Part shown: piece by piece, positions 30,818 to 41,083 of the stretch
How the letters are laid out: each line of letters opens with the position of its first letter
Position numbering within the stretch: position 1 is the first letter of the stretch
Assembly (NCBI RefSeq): GCF_945859685.1
Contig: NC_079147.1
Location: 93,364,315 to 93,428,314 of the forward strand
Direction of reading: 5' to 3'
DNA length: 64,000 bases
Source: Eupeodes corollae
Taxonomy: Eukaryota > Arthropoda > Insecta > Diptera > Syrphidae
The notes under the pieces: generated by a model
Told to the model about the DNA's origin: nothing
Seen by the model: the letters and a program-made list of their open reading frames with translations, nothing else
The model's database searches: none
Position numbers and translations under genes: made by a program

Positions 30818-31354
30818 AAATGTTGATGTCAACGAATTAAATCTCAAGATACAACATTTGTTACCAGGAGACTTGGTGTCATACAAATCTAATGATACAG
30901 TTTGTGATGCCACTGAAGCTGTGAATTATTAAACTGAATTTTTGAACCCATTGGATTTACCAGACATGCCACCGCATAATTAAAAACTGAAGGTTGGATC
31001 CCCGGTAATTTGGTTTCGTTATTTGAACTCACCACGGTTGTGCAACGGTACGCGATTAGTAATTACAAAATTGATGAAAAATGTTATCGAAGCCATAATT
31101 CTAAATCGCAAATTTCGAATAGATACATATTGTACAGATGTGCCAATTTAATTCAAAAGCCTTCAATTTCCAATTATCAATAAGTCTCAAGGCCAAACGA
31201 TGCATGTCTGCAGCTTAGATTTGAGCACTTCATGTTTTTCACACGGACAATTATATGAGTACGTGGCGTGCTCTCCAGTGGCCAAACCATCCAGTTTGTT
31301 TATATTGGGGAAAGATGGAATCACAAAAAATATTGTACACTCTGTTGTATTAAG
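30818..31354 (+). pseudogene. Helitron PIF1-type helicase C-terminal relic
   Basis: Plus-strand pieces encode LPGDLVSYKSNDTVCDATEA, FLNPLDLPDMPPHN, LRNLNSPRLCNGTRLVITKL (with one stop replaced) and INKSQGQTMHVCSLDLS, then FSHGQLYEYVACS and KPSSLFIL. This is the last third of the PIF1-like helicase of Helitron Rep/Hel proteins, in the usual order. Stops and a frameshift disable it. It lies antisense within bcd intron 2, less than 300 bp from the homeobox exon. Confidence 0.85.
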
Positions 31355-31508
31355 GAATTGATTTTGTTTTTTTTTGTAGTATTGTCATAATTAGCGATAT
31401 GCATATCATTTTAAAGAATTATCTTTAGTAAATTCAAACAATTTGTAATGTGATTTGTTATTTTAGTATTTTGTCACCGTTTACAGTGCTCTATAGCTCT
31501 CCTACTTA

Positions 31509-32795
31509 AAGGGTGATTTTTTTGAGGTTAGGATTTTCATGCATTAGTATTTGACAGATCACGCGGGATTTCAGACATGGTGTCAAAGAGAAAGATGCTC
31601 AGTATGCTTTGACATTTCATCATGAATAGACTTAATAACGAGCAACGCTTGCAAATCATTGAATTTTATTACCAAAATCAGTGTTCGGTTCGAAATGTGT
31701 TTCGCGCTTTACATCCGATTTATGGTCTACATAATCGACCAAGTGAGCAAACAATTAATGCGATTGTGACCAAGTTTCGCACTCAGTTTACTTTATTGGA
31801 CATTAAACCAACCACACGAATGCGTACAGTGCGTACAGAAGAGAATATTACGTCTGTTTCTGAGAGTGTTGCTGAAGACCGTGAAATGTCGATTCGTCGC
31901 CGTTCGCAGCAATTGGGTTTGTGTTATTCGACCACATGGAAGATTTTACGCAAAGATCTTGGTGTAAAACCGTATAAAATACAGCTCGTGCAAGAACTGA
32001 AGCCGAACGATCTGCCACAACGTCGAATTTTCAGTGAATGGGCCCTAGAAAAGTTGGCCGAAAATCCGCTTTTTTATCGACAAATTTTGTTCAACGATGA
32101 GGCTCATTTCTGGTGGAATGGCTACGTAAATAAGCAAAATTGCCGCATTTGGAGTGAAGAGCAACCAGAAGCCGTTCAAGAACTGCCCATGCATCTCGAA
32201 AAATGCACTGTTTGGTGTGGTTTGTACGCTGGTGGAATCGTTGGACCGTATTTTTTCAAAGATGCTGTTGGACGCAACGTTACGGTGAATGGCGGTCGCT
32301 ATCGTTCAATGCTAACAAACTTTTTGTTGCCAAAAATGAAAGAACTGAACTTGGTTGACATGTGGTTTCAGCAAGATGGCACTACATGCCACACAGCTCG
32401 CGATTCTATGGCCATTTTGAGGGAAAACTTCTGAGAACAATTCATCTCAAGGAATGGACCGGTAAGTTGGCCACCAAGATCATGCGATTTGACGCCTTTA
32501 GACTATTTTTTGTGGGGCTACGTCAAGTCTAAAGTCTATACAAATAAGCCAGCAACTATTCCAGCTTTGGAAGACAACATTTCCGAAGAATTCGGGCTAT
32601 TCCGGTCGAAATGCTCGAAAAAGTTACCCAAATATGGACTTTCCGAATGGACCTCCTAAGACGCAGCCGCGGTCAACATTTAAATGAAATTATCTTCAAA
32701 AAGTAAATGTCATGGACCAATCTAACGTTTCAAATAAAGAATCGATGAGATTTTGCAAATTGTATGCGTTCCCAAGCTCTTAAAAAATCACCGTT
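31509..32795 (+). mobile_element. mariner-2, complete but inactive
   Basis: A 1,287-bp element with terminal repeats AAGGGTGATTTTTT (31509) and the matching AAAAAATCACCGTT (ending 32795), each next to TA. The size is typical for mariner. It contains one transposase gene on the plus strand. Confidence 0.9.
31622..32705 (+). pseudogene. mariner-2 transposase with nonsense and frameshift
   Basis: ATG 31622 gives a 270-codon frame ending at TGA 32432-32434. In the mariner at 63049-64000 the same codon is GGA, so one G-to-T change creates the stop. The frame continues through FISRNGPVSW and SCDLTPLDYFLWGY. A 2-base insertion after EDNI (near 32582) then shifts it, and the remainder reads correctly in another frame to TAA 32703-32705. 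N-terminal HTH (NEQRLQIIEFYYQNQ), linker and catalytic Asp in FNDEAHFWW, then MWFQQDG. The spacing from this second Asp is 36 residues to SCD and 41 to TPLD; 41 fits the rosa (DD41D) group. Confidence 0.88.
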
Positions 32796-33295
32796 TATGT
32801 ACCACATCCTTACATACTTCAATCAATTATTAACTTCTAGCAAAATATTCTCTTGACATTATTTTTGTGACAAAACAACGGATCAGCTAGCAGAAAAATA
32901 GAAATGTTTGTATTAAATTATTCTACGATTAAAGAGTGTGCTATTTCTCTGCCCATAACTGTATATTCATCAGACGCTGAATCCACTAGTTCTGATTATT
33001 TTTTTACTTTCTTATGATGTTGGCCTAATTATTAATTTAAGTTCCCACCCTAGAAAGCCGAACTTTGCCGAAATATGCCCAAAAACCATTTTTGTCGCTT
33101 ATTGAAATACATATAGATTTTTTTTAATGCAATCATATTCTACGAATTTAAGGCAAATAAATAAGCTAATTTAGTTGTAACGGTTTTCAAAATTCCGATG
33201 TTTAAAAATTAGGTATGATAGATATTAACAACATAAAGTAACAGAAATAGGCAGTTTGACATAACTATTAGATGGGAGGGGTAATTTTTCTCAGA
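32796..33295. other. Unassigned intronic stretch
   Basis: About 500 bp of AT-rich bcd intron sequence. I see no repeat copy or coding trace. Confidence 0.4.
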
Positions 33296-33615
33296 AGTTA
33301 GTTGGTTACATTAAAGTGGCTGTTAGTTGGGAAGTCCAACACACTTAGAGTATGGTCCGTTGTAATACCACATGGATCAGTGGATCAGCTTAACTCGTCG
33401 AACCAAATCAAGCGTAGGAGACAAATAATGTCAGAATTTTTTAGTTCGCTGGTATCGTTGAAGTGGTAGTTTCCAAGGTGGATTCTACGTCTTTGTGATA
33501 AGGTAGGGCATATGCACAGAAGATGAGAGATTGTCTCCTCCTCCTCCATGCAACTCCTACAAAGATCATTTGCAGGGGCTCCAAGTCGAATAGCAAGCCT
33601 ACTCAGAGTGATTAA
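33296..33615 (-). mobile_element. LINE 3' fragment (same family as 4383-5294)
   Basis: Shares with 4390-4700 the order GTGGCTGT, AACACACTTAGA, AATACCACATGGATC, then GGGCATATGCACAGAAGATG, and a final part with a cysteine-rich reading typical of the region after RNase H. It is a short 5'-truncated, diverged copy. Confidence 0.7.
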
Positions 33616-33675
33616 TTGTTTTCTCTATGGTATATATATAAGGGCATATGTATAAGGGCATATTTTTATTTAAAA

Positions 33676-34975
33676 AAAGAGGCTGGGATGCGACCCACAC
33701 TGATAACTTCCCATCCCGTCTGTCGATTTGTCTTGCTTAAAAGTTTGTCTGTATGTACTCGTATCAATTTTTACCAAATTTGTGTAGATTTTATTTTTTA
33801 TGAAAAAACGGACTGTTGGATTTTATATAAAAATTACTGAATATTGAAAACAATATTTTCTGTGAAATAAAATAAGTTCGAAGCCAATATTTTTAGTTTT
33901 TGAAAAGCTATTTGAGCCGAAAGTAAATTTTTACCAAGTTTTAGTATTGTTTTTTTTTTTTAGAGTTTTATTTTTTGTAAAAAAACTGTCAATTCGAATT
34001 TTTTAAAAATTTTACCAAATGTTAAAAACAATATTTCTTATAAGATAAAATTAGTTTGAAGCCAATATTTAAAATTTTTGAAGGGATATTTGAGTCGAAA
34101 ATCAATTTTTACCAACTTTTATACATTTTTTTTTTAGGTTTTTATTTTTTGTAAAAAAAACGGTCAATTCGATTTTTCTCAAAATTTGTCCTAATGTTGA
34201 AAACAATATTTCTTATAAGAAAAAATTAGTTAGAAGCTAATAGCTCAAAGTTTTTAAAAGATATTCGAGTCGAAAATCATTTTGTACCAACTTTGGTTAT
34301 TTTTTTCGGTTTTTAATTTTTTGTAAAAATACTGTCAATTCGATTTTTTTCCAACTTTAACTGAATGTTGAAAACAATATTTTTTGAAAGATTAAAGTAA
34401 ATTAAAGTCAATATCTCAAAGTTTTGAAAAGATATTTGATTCGAAAAACAATTTTTACCAACTTTTATACTTTTTTTTAGGTTTTTATTTTTTGTAAAAA
34501 TACTGTCAATTCGATTTATAAGAGTTGGTAAAAATTGATTTTCGACTCAAATATCTTTTCAAAAATTGTAGATATTGGCTTTTAACTACTTTTATCTTTC
34601 AAAAAATATTGTTGTTAACATTAAGTAAAATTTTGAAAAAAATCGAATTGATAGTTTTTGTACAAAAAATTAAATACCTAAAAAAAAATTTAACAAGAGT
34701 TGGTAAAAATTGATTTTCGACTCAAATATCTTTTCAAAAACTAAAAATATTGGCTTCAAACTTATTTTATTTTACAGAAAATATTGTATCCAATATTCAG
34801 TGATTTTTATATAAAAACCCAACAGTCCGTTTTTTCATAAAAAATAAAATCTATAAAAAATAGTACGCAAATTTGGTAAAATCGATACTAGTACATATAG
34901 GCAAACTTTTAAGCAAGACAAATTGACAGACTGGATGGGAAGTTATCAGTGTGGGTCGCATCCCAGCCTCTTTTT
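33676..34975. mobile_element. Foldback satellite-bearing element (SBR copy 3)
   Basis: Both ends are the same sequence in inverted orientation: AGAGGCTGGGATGCGACCC ... CCCATCCCGTCTGTCGATTT at 33680-33726, and its reverse complement at about 34920-34972. Inside, the left half has tandem units of about 171-175 bp (the motif CTGTCAATTCGA recurs at about 33988, 34163, 34334, 34505) and the right half has the same units inverted, meeting near 34525. The whole 1.3 kb can fold back on itself. No coding capacity. Confidence 0.8.
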
Positions 34976-35263
34976 AATATTGTGACGTGATACCGAAGAA
35001 CTAGCAAAGTAAAAAATTCAAATAAAAGATTTGTTTATAGTAAATCAAAAATTGGAAAAAAGGGATTTTGTTTACCCAGAATATTTTATGAAAAAAAAAT
35101 TATATTACTTCGAAAACAAATGTAAGCAATTAAAAATCACGTTTTTGGCATCTGGGACATTTTTTTCACTCGAAGATTTTGGTCAAAAATAACGATATGA
35201 ATATCGAAATAATTGTATGTTATAAAAGATATTGCAGTTTATATTTAATGAAATAAAAAGAGG
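34976..35263. other. Unassigned intronic spacer
   Basis: About 290 bp between two repeat copies. Nothing recognised. Confidence 0.4.
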
Positions 35264-35830
35264 CTAGGATGAAATCTACCCTGATAACTTTCCATCCGTG
35301 TCAGTCTTTCGACTATAACCTTAACAATGAACAACAATATTTTTTGAGAGCTAAAATAATGTGAAATCAATGTCTCCATTTCTTTTTATAATACTTAAGT
35401 TAAAAACCATTTCATATCAGTATTTTGTTGTTTTGGTAGGTTTTCGTGTTTTGTAGACAAAATTGTCAGTTGGATTATTCTAAAAAATAACTAAAAGTAT
35501 GCAATATTTTACATAAGATAAAATTACTTTTATTTCAATATCGATTTCATACGAAATTTTCAATCGAACACAAATTTGTATCAATTTTACGAGCCTTTTC
35601 TGGAATACTTTCATTTCTTATAAAAAAAGTTCCAATCGGATTTTTCTAAGGACATCATGTTGCTTTAATAATAAAATCAATATCTTCTCGAAACATTCGA
35701 ATCCAACACCAGATTTAATCAACTTTTAGTAGTGATTTTATTTTTTGTCGATTCGGTTTTTTTTTCAAAATTTAACCAGATTTATTGACATCTTATTATT
35801 CTTGGTTCCATTAAATTATCTACTTTTTTT
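35264..35830 (+). repeat. Satellite-bearing repeat, copy 4 (partial)
   Basis: Starts AAAAAGAGGCTAGGATG with a diverged end sequence and CTGATAACTTTCCATCC, then degenerate internal units (AATTGTCAGTTGGATTATTC near 35460). It decays into plain AT-rich DNA before the next copy. Confidence 0.65.
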
Positions 35831-35866
35831 ATTTAATACAATACGTTGTTGTTATTATTAACTTCA

Positions 35867-37192
35867 AATAGGAAGTTACTGTAATGGGTCCGATTTGTTA
35901 AATTGAAAATATTGACATTTCTCGACGTTTCAAGGTCCCTAGAGTAGAAATGAAAGATTTTTAGAAAGATGTATGTGCGTGCGTGTGTACGTACGTTCGT
36001 ACGTCCGTACGTTCGCGAGTTTTTTTCGTCGTCCATAGCTCAAGAACCAGAAGAGATATCAATTTCAAATAAATTTCGTTATACAGGTAATAAGGCAGAA
36101 AGATGCAGAAAGGGCTCTCAAGACAATTGCGAGGGTGGTTTTTTTACCATAGCAGTTTGAAAAAAAAGGTGAACATTTTGGTTAACCCTAAATATCTTAC
36201 GAACTAAAAACGCTAGAGACTTGAATTTAATTGTATATAATAAACTGTAATGTCATACCAAACAAATATATTTTTTGGAAAAATTCCATTTGACCGTTCT
36301 TTTTATAAATCGAAAAAACTGAAAAAAAATTTGTCACCTCCAAAATTTTAAGACTAAAATATGATTTTATCTCCAAAACAATTTTGTGCAACGAAGAATA
36401 ATGTTTTTGGCATCTGATAAGATTTTGAGAAAAATCGAATAAACAGTTTTTTTTACAAAAAATAAAAATAAAAAAAAACATTACTCAAAATTGGTAAAAA
36501 ATGAATATCGATTCAAATATCTTTTCAAAAACTTGAAATTTGGGCTTCAATCTTATTTAATCTTATAAGAAATAATGTTTTTTAACATTCAGTAAAATTT
36601 TGAGAAAAATCGAATTGACAGGTTTTTTAAAAAAAAATTAAAAACCGAAAAAAATTAACAAAAGTTGGCAAAAAATGATTTTCGACTCAAATATCTTTTC
36701 AAAAATTTGAAATATTGACTGAAAAAATGTATAAAAGTTATTAAAAATTGATTTTCGACTCAAATATTTTTTCAAAAATTGTAGCTATTGGCTTCAAGCT
36801 AATTTTATCTTATAAGAAATATTGTTTCAACATTCGATAAAATTTTGAAAAAAAATCGAATTGAAAGTTTTTTTACAAAAAATAAAACTCTAAAAAAAAA
36901 ACAATACTAAAACTTGGTAAAAATTTACTTTCGACTCAAATAGCTTTTCAAAAATTAAAAATAATTGCCTTCAAACTTATTTTATTTCACAGAAAATATT
37001 GTTTTCAATATTCGGTAATTTTTATATAAAAATCCAACTGTCCGTTTTTTCATAAAAAATAAAATCTACCAAAAATAGTGCGCAAATTTGGTAAAAATTG
37101 ATACGAGTACATAAAAACTTTTAAGCAAGACAAATCCACAGGCGGGATGCGAAGTTATCAGTGTGGGTCGCATCCCAGCCTCTTTTTGTTTT
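35867..37192 (-). repeat. Satellite-bearing repeat, copy 5 (complete)
   Basis: From the AACTTC...GGAAGTTACTG end (35860-35884) through an alternating GTACGTACGTTCGTACGTCC tract (35986-36010), TACCATAGCAGTTT and AACGCTAGAGACTTGAA, then four or so internal units (36439, 36612 and 36860 carry the ATCGAATTGACAG-type motif), to GTTATCAGTGTGGGTCGCAT and CCCAGCCTCTTTTT at 37150-37186. Opposite orientation to copies 1, 7 and 9. Confidence 0.8.
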
Positions 37193-38544
37193 ATTTTTCA
37201 AATTTTTAATAACAAAATAGGAAAGACAAATATCAGAAATATTTGTATTATGTGTTTTTTCTTAGTTCCATTTATAATTAAAAAAAATACTCGAATCAAG
37301 TTTTGTTTCTGCTACTACTCTTTATAAGGCTTAAATAACAGTACGTACGTAATTATGATCGCAATTCGTTTTTATGTCTTCGATATCTCAAGAAACAATA
37401 GATTTATCGACTTCAAGTAATTTGTTCTCACAGATCATAACACGAAATATGACTTTGAACAAAATGTAATGTAATCAAATTAATATTAAATAAAGCTTTA
37501 AAAAATACTATTTAAAAAAGTTAAAAATTAATTGTCGACTCTTATTTTGGAAACAATTGAAGACTTTAGTTTGAAACTAATTTTATATTATAAAAACATT
37601 GTTTTAAACATTATAGTTAAGATTTTAAGAAAAATCCAATTCTAGTGTTGTTTTATTAAGATAAAAATATTCTGAATATACTAAAAAAAATGTTTTAAAA
37701 ACTGATTTGTGACTCGAATATCTTGAAAATTAGTAAAGGTATTGACACCAAAACTATTTCATGCTATGAAAAATATTGTCGTTAATATAAGATGATTTTC
37801 TAGGAAAAATGAAATATATTGTTGTTAACCCTTTCTTTAAAATTATTTTTCTAATTTCCAATCGCAAAAAGACATACAAATATTAGAAATGTTCTCATTA
37901 TGTGTGTTTTCTCATAAATTTGTTAAGTGCCCAGACTCGATAGAAATAAGATCAATTTATACAAAAAATAGTGTCTGTTTTAAGTTGATAACAATTTTTA
38001 TAACAAATGTTCAATAATTTTGCTAGCAAAAATAAAGCTATGAACGGCATAGCGGGACCCACTTTTTTCGACTTCTCTACCATCGTAATATCATGTTTGA
38101 TTAAAATCTCGAGTTCGAAATTTTGCACGAATGCAAAACTTGCCATGTACATAGTTCCTATATATCGCAAGTAAAAATTGCTAACAACTCATAAACATGC
38201 AATCTTGACTTAACTATCTTGAGAACAAATTAAAAAATTAGTTCCAAAACTCTTTCTTAATAAAGAAATATTGTTATTTATGGTGACATTTAAAGACATT
38301 ATTTGTTTTTTTTTTTATAGAAAATTAAGTGCTATTAAAATATATTAATTTAAGTTCTTGAATACGTTTAAAAAAAAAGAAAAACGTTTAAACTTAAATA
38401 TTTAATTTCATAGGTACTCTTTCAACTTCACTAAAAAAATACGTTTCTGAAAAAATTATAATTTTAGCTTTTAAAGGGCGCCAATGGGAATTTTTCTAAT
38501 TTAGAATTATTAAGAATTTGATTTAATGTGTTTCTTCTTAAAAT
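37193..38544. other. Unassigned intronic stretch with a local duplication
   Basis: Two stretches resemble each other, about 37205-37290 and 37850-37925 (AAAGACA, ATATCAGAAATATT, TTATGTGTTTTTTCT versus the like). Elsewhere weak SBR-like units occur (37600-37760). No gene. Confidence 0.4.
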
Positions 38545-38763
38545 TAATTCCCATAATTTCCTACTGTAATCGGTCCGATTTTTTCGATTTGAAAAAACAT
38601 TTCTTTACTAGAATCTAAATAAAAGACTTTTAGAGAGATGACTGCGTGTGAAAGTACGTGCATACTTCCGTATATCCCTACGTTCGGGAAGCTCTTTTTC
38701 TTCTTTCATTCCCTAAGAACCAGTAGAGATATTGACTTCAAAAAAATGTTGTTATACAAAGAT
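38545..38763 (-). repeat. Satellite-bearing repeat, copy 6 (end only)
   Basis: Only the palindromic end with TACTGTAATCGGTCCGATTT, the GTACGTGCATACTTCCGTAT tract and ACCAGTAGAGATATTGACTT remain, directly abutting copy 7. Confidence 0.65.
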
Positions 38764-39927
38764 GCCAAAAAGAGCCTTGGATGCAACCCACACTGATAAC
38801 TTCCCATCCCGTCTGTCGATTTGTCTTGCTTAAAAGTTTGTCGATATGTACTCGTATCAATTTTTACCAAATTTGCGTACTATTTTTTGTAGATTTTATT
38901 TTTTTATGAAAAGACGTATACATATTTGGATTTTTAAATAAAAATACTGAATATCGAAATATTTTTAAGTTTTGAAAAGCTATTAGAGTCGAAAATCGAT
39001 TTTTACCAACTTTTGGTAATTTTTTTTAGGTTTTTAGATTTTTGTAAAAAAAACTGTCAATTCGATTTTTCTCAAACTTTGTCCTAGTGTTGAAAACAAT
39101 ATTTCTTATAAGTAAAAATTAATAAGAAGCTATTATCTTAAATTTTTGAAAAGATATTTGAGTCGAAAATCATTTTTCACCCACTTTTGTTAATTTTTTT
39201 CCGGTTTTCAATTTTTTCTAAATAAAACTGTCAATTCGATTTCTTTCAAAATGTTACTGAATGTTGACAACAATAATTTTTGAAAGATAAAACTAAATTA
39301 AAGAAAATATCTCAAAGTTTTGAAAAGATATTTGAGTCGAAAATCAATTTTTACCAACTTTTATTAATTTGTTTTGGGTTTTTATTTTTTGTAATAAAAC
39401 TGTCGATTCGATTTTTCTCAACATTTTTCAGAATGTTTAAAACAATATTTCTTATAAGATAAAATAAGTTTAAAGCCTAAATTACAAGTTTTGAAAAGAT
39501 ATTTGAATCGATATTCAATGTTACCAATTTTGAGTGAGGTTTTTTTTTTATTTTTATTTTTTTATAAAAAAAACTGTCAATTTGATTTTTCTTAAAAATT
39601 TATCAGATGTCAAAAACATTATTCTTCGTTGCACAAAATTGTTTTGGGAATGAAATCATATTTTAGTCGTACAAATTTGAAGGTGACAAATTTTTTGTTT
39701 CAGTTTTTTTTTTGGTTTATAAAAAAAAACCGTTAAATGGAATTTTTCCAGTATAAAAATATACTTGTTATACTGTAACGTGTACAGTTTATTATATAAA
39801 ATTTAGTTCAAGTCTCTAGCGTTTTTGGTTCGTAAGATATTTAGGGTTAACCAAAATGTTCACCTTGAAACGTCAAGAAAATTTTCAATTCGACAAAGCG
39901 GACCCATTCCTATGGGAAGTAAAAAAA
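38764..39927 (+). repeat. Satellite-bearing repeat, copy 7 (complete)
   Basis: Opens with AGAGCCTTGGATGCAACCC and GATAACTTCCCATCCCGTCT, then tandem units with the motif ACTGTC(A/G)ATT at about 39055, 39230, 39402 and 39575, a period of 172-175 bp. It closes with TCTCTAGCGTTTTTGGTTCG near 39812 and CCTATGGGAAGT near 39912. Confidence 0.8.
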
Positions 39928-40855
39928 TAGTTTACCTGAAAAATCTCACAAACCAACAACCCTCAAAACAAATCTATAATTATAAATCTAAAAAACTGAA
40001 AAAAAAAATAATTATTGTCATCTTGAATACTTTGGAAACAAAAAATGACTCTATCTCCAAAATAATTGTATGCAACAAAAAATCGAATTGAGAGTTTTTT
40101 TTTACAAAACATAAATAAAATATTACTAAAATTTGTAATAATTGGTTTTCGACTCAAATATCTTTTTTAAAAATTGAAAATATTGCGTTCGAAGTAATTT
40201 TATTCTAGACATTTAGTACAATTTGTGAAAAATCGAACAGTTTTACAAACAAATTAAAATCTACCAAAAATAGTTCTCAAATTCGCTAAAAATTGATGTC
40301 CGATTTTCAATGTCCAGTGAATAAATTAACTTATTGACTTTAAAATGATTCCATTTTGCGCTAATTATTTGTTAGAAAATCGTTTGTACGAAAAATACAA
40401 ACATTCAAGAAATGCTACTAAAATTGGTTTTCAACTAAAAGTTGATTTTGAAATCAAACAATTTCATCATATGCAAAATATTGTTGTTAATTTTTTAGAA
40501 GAATTTAACTACTGATAACTTTCTTAAAAAAAACAAGAAGTAATAAATTATTTGTGACATATCCAATTTTTCAACTTTTTTTTGCAATTTTGATGTTTTT
40601 GGAAATCATTAACGATTCATAAGAAAAATTCAACTCTTTTAATATCCTTCCAGTTTTATTTAAAATTCTTCTAAGACTTACTGTAACCAATGTAATTTAT
40701 TTAGAGCTGGTACATGCGACCACAATAAATAATTTGTATATTTGGTCATTACTTAATTAAGCCCTTCTATAAAACTAATAGAATTTCATACACAAACATT
40801 TTCAAATTTATATAATTTTTACGAACTTTACATATTATTTAATAAGGTCACTTAC
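39928..40855. repeat. Degenerate SBR-like units, then plain intron
   Basis: Diverged units of the satellite-bearing repeat continue to about 40500 (GGTTTTCGACTCAAATATCT near 40144, TTCATCATATGCAAAATATT near 40464). From about 40510 to the exon 2 donor the sequence is ordinary AT-rich intron. Confidence 0.5.
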
Positions 40856-40913
40856 CTTGTTTAATTTCTTTTCCATAGGTTCTCCTTCTGGTTGGATATT
40901 GTTCCTCCAATGA
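40856..40913 (-). CDS. bcd: bicoid exon 2
   Basis: A 58-nt exon with textbook borders: acceptor TGTTTCTATTTTAAG (ending 40914) and donor AAG|GTAAGT (below 40856). It encodes SLEEQYPTRRRTYGKEIKQ plus the first base of a Glu codon, whose last two bases are the AA that open the homeobox exon at 30550-30549. Phase 0 on the left and phase 1 on the right both fit their neighbours. Too short for ORF searches. I cannot align it confidently to a known Bicoid, so support comes from splice signals, phase and position. Confidence 0.75.
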
Positions 40914-40990
40914 CTTAAAATAGAAACAAGAAAAATCAATTAATTTTAAAAATTTGAACCTTCACATAAAATAGAAATTGATTTAATTAC
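40914..40990 (-). other. bcd: bcd intron 1 (77 bp)
   Basis: GTAATT donor (rather weak) to TTTTAAG acceptor, with a TTAATTGATT sequence that could serve as branch point. The size is like other short fly introns. Confidence 0.65.
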
Positions 40991-41083
40991 TAAATATCGA
41001 TTTTCGTTCAACATTGTCGTTGGTGGAATTTTGATTGAATCCAGGTTTAAAAAAGTCACACATGGTTGTGGTTCTTCCGCCAT
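40991..41083 (-). CDS. bcd: bicoid exon 1, start codon
   Basis: ATG at 41083 in a good fly context (GAAACAAATGG). Encodes 31 residues, beginning MAEEPQPCVTFLNLDSIKIP and ending at TTA|GTAATT, phase 0, which fits exon 2. No His-Pro (PRD) repeat and no clear eIF4E-family binding motif, both known from Drosophila Bicoid N-termini, are visible. The 5' UTR lies above 41083. A TATA-like TTTATAG at about 41177 would place a start near 41148, but this is weak. If the true exon 1 is elsewhere, the homeobox exon call is not affected. Confidence 0.68.

Larger units (their letters stand above)
30551..40855 (-). other. bcd: bcd intron 2, 10.3 kb, filled with mobile DNA
   Basis: Donor GTAAGT just below 40856 and acceptor TTTTTTACAG at 30560-30551 define the intron. 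It contains a Helitron helicase relic, a whole mariner, a LINE 3' fragment, a foldback satellite-bearing element and several more copies of that repeat. The size is far above the other introns in this window (64-77 bp) and is explained almost wholly by insertions. Confidence 0.75.

Noticed and set aside
33676..34975. CRISPR-like array because of regular repeats
   Set aside because: The units are about 171 bp, tandem without unique spacers, and in a fly genome; it is a satellite-type array.
40858..41083. Reading exon 1 through without splicing
   Set aside because: The frame does continue past TTA for a few codons but soon stops, whereas splicing joins three exons in phase with strong borders.
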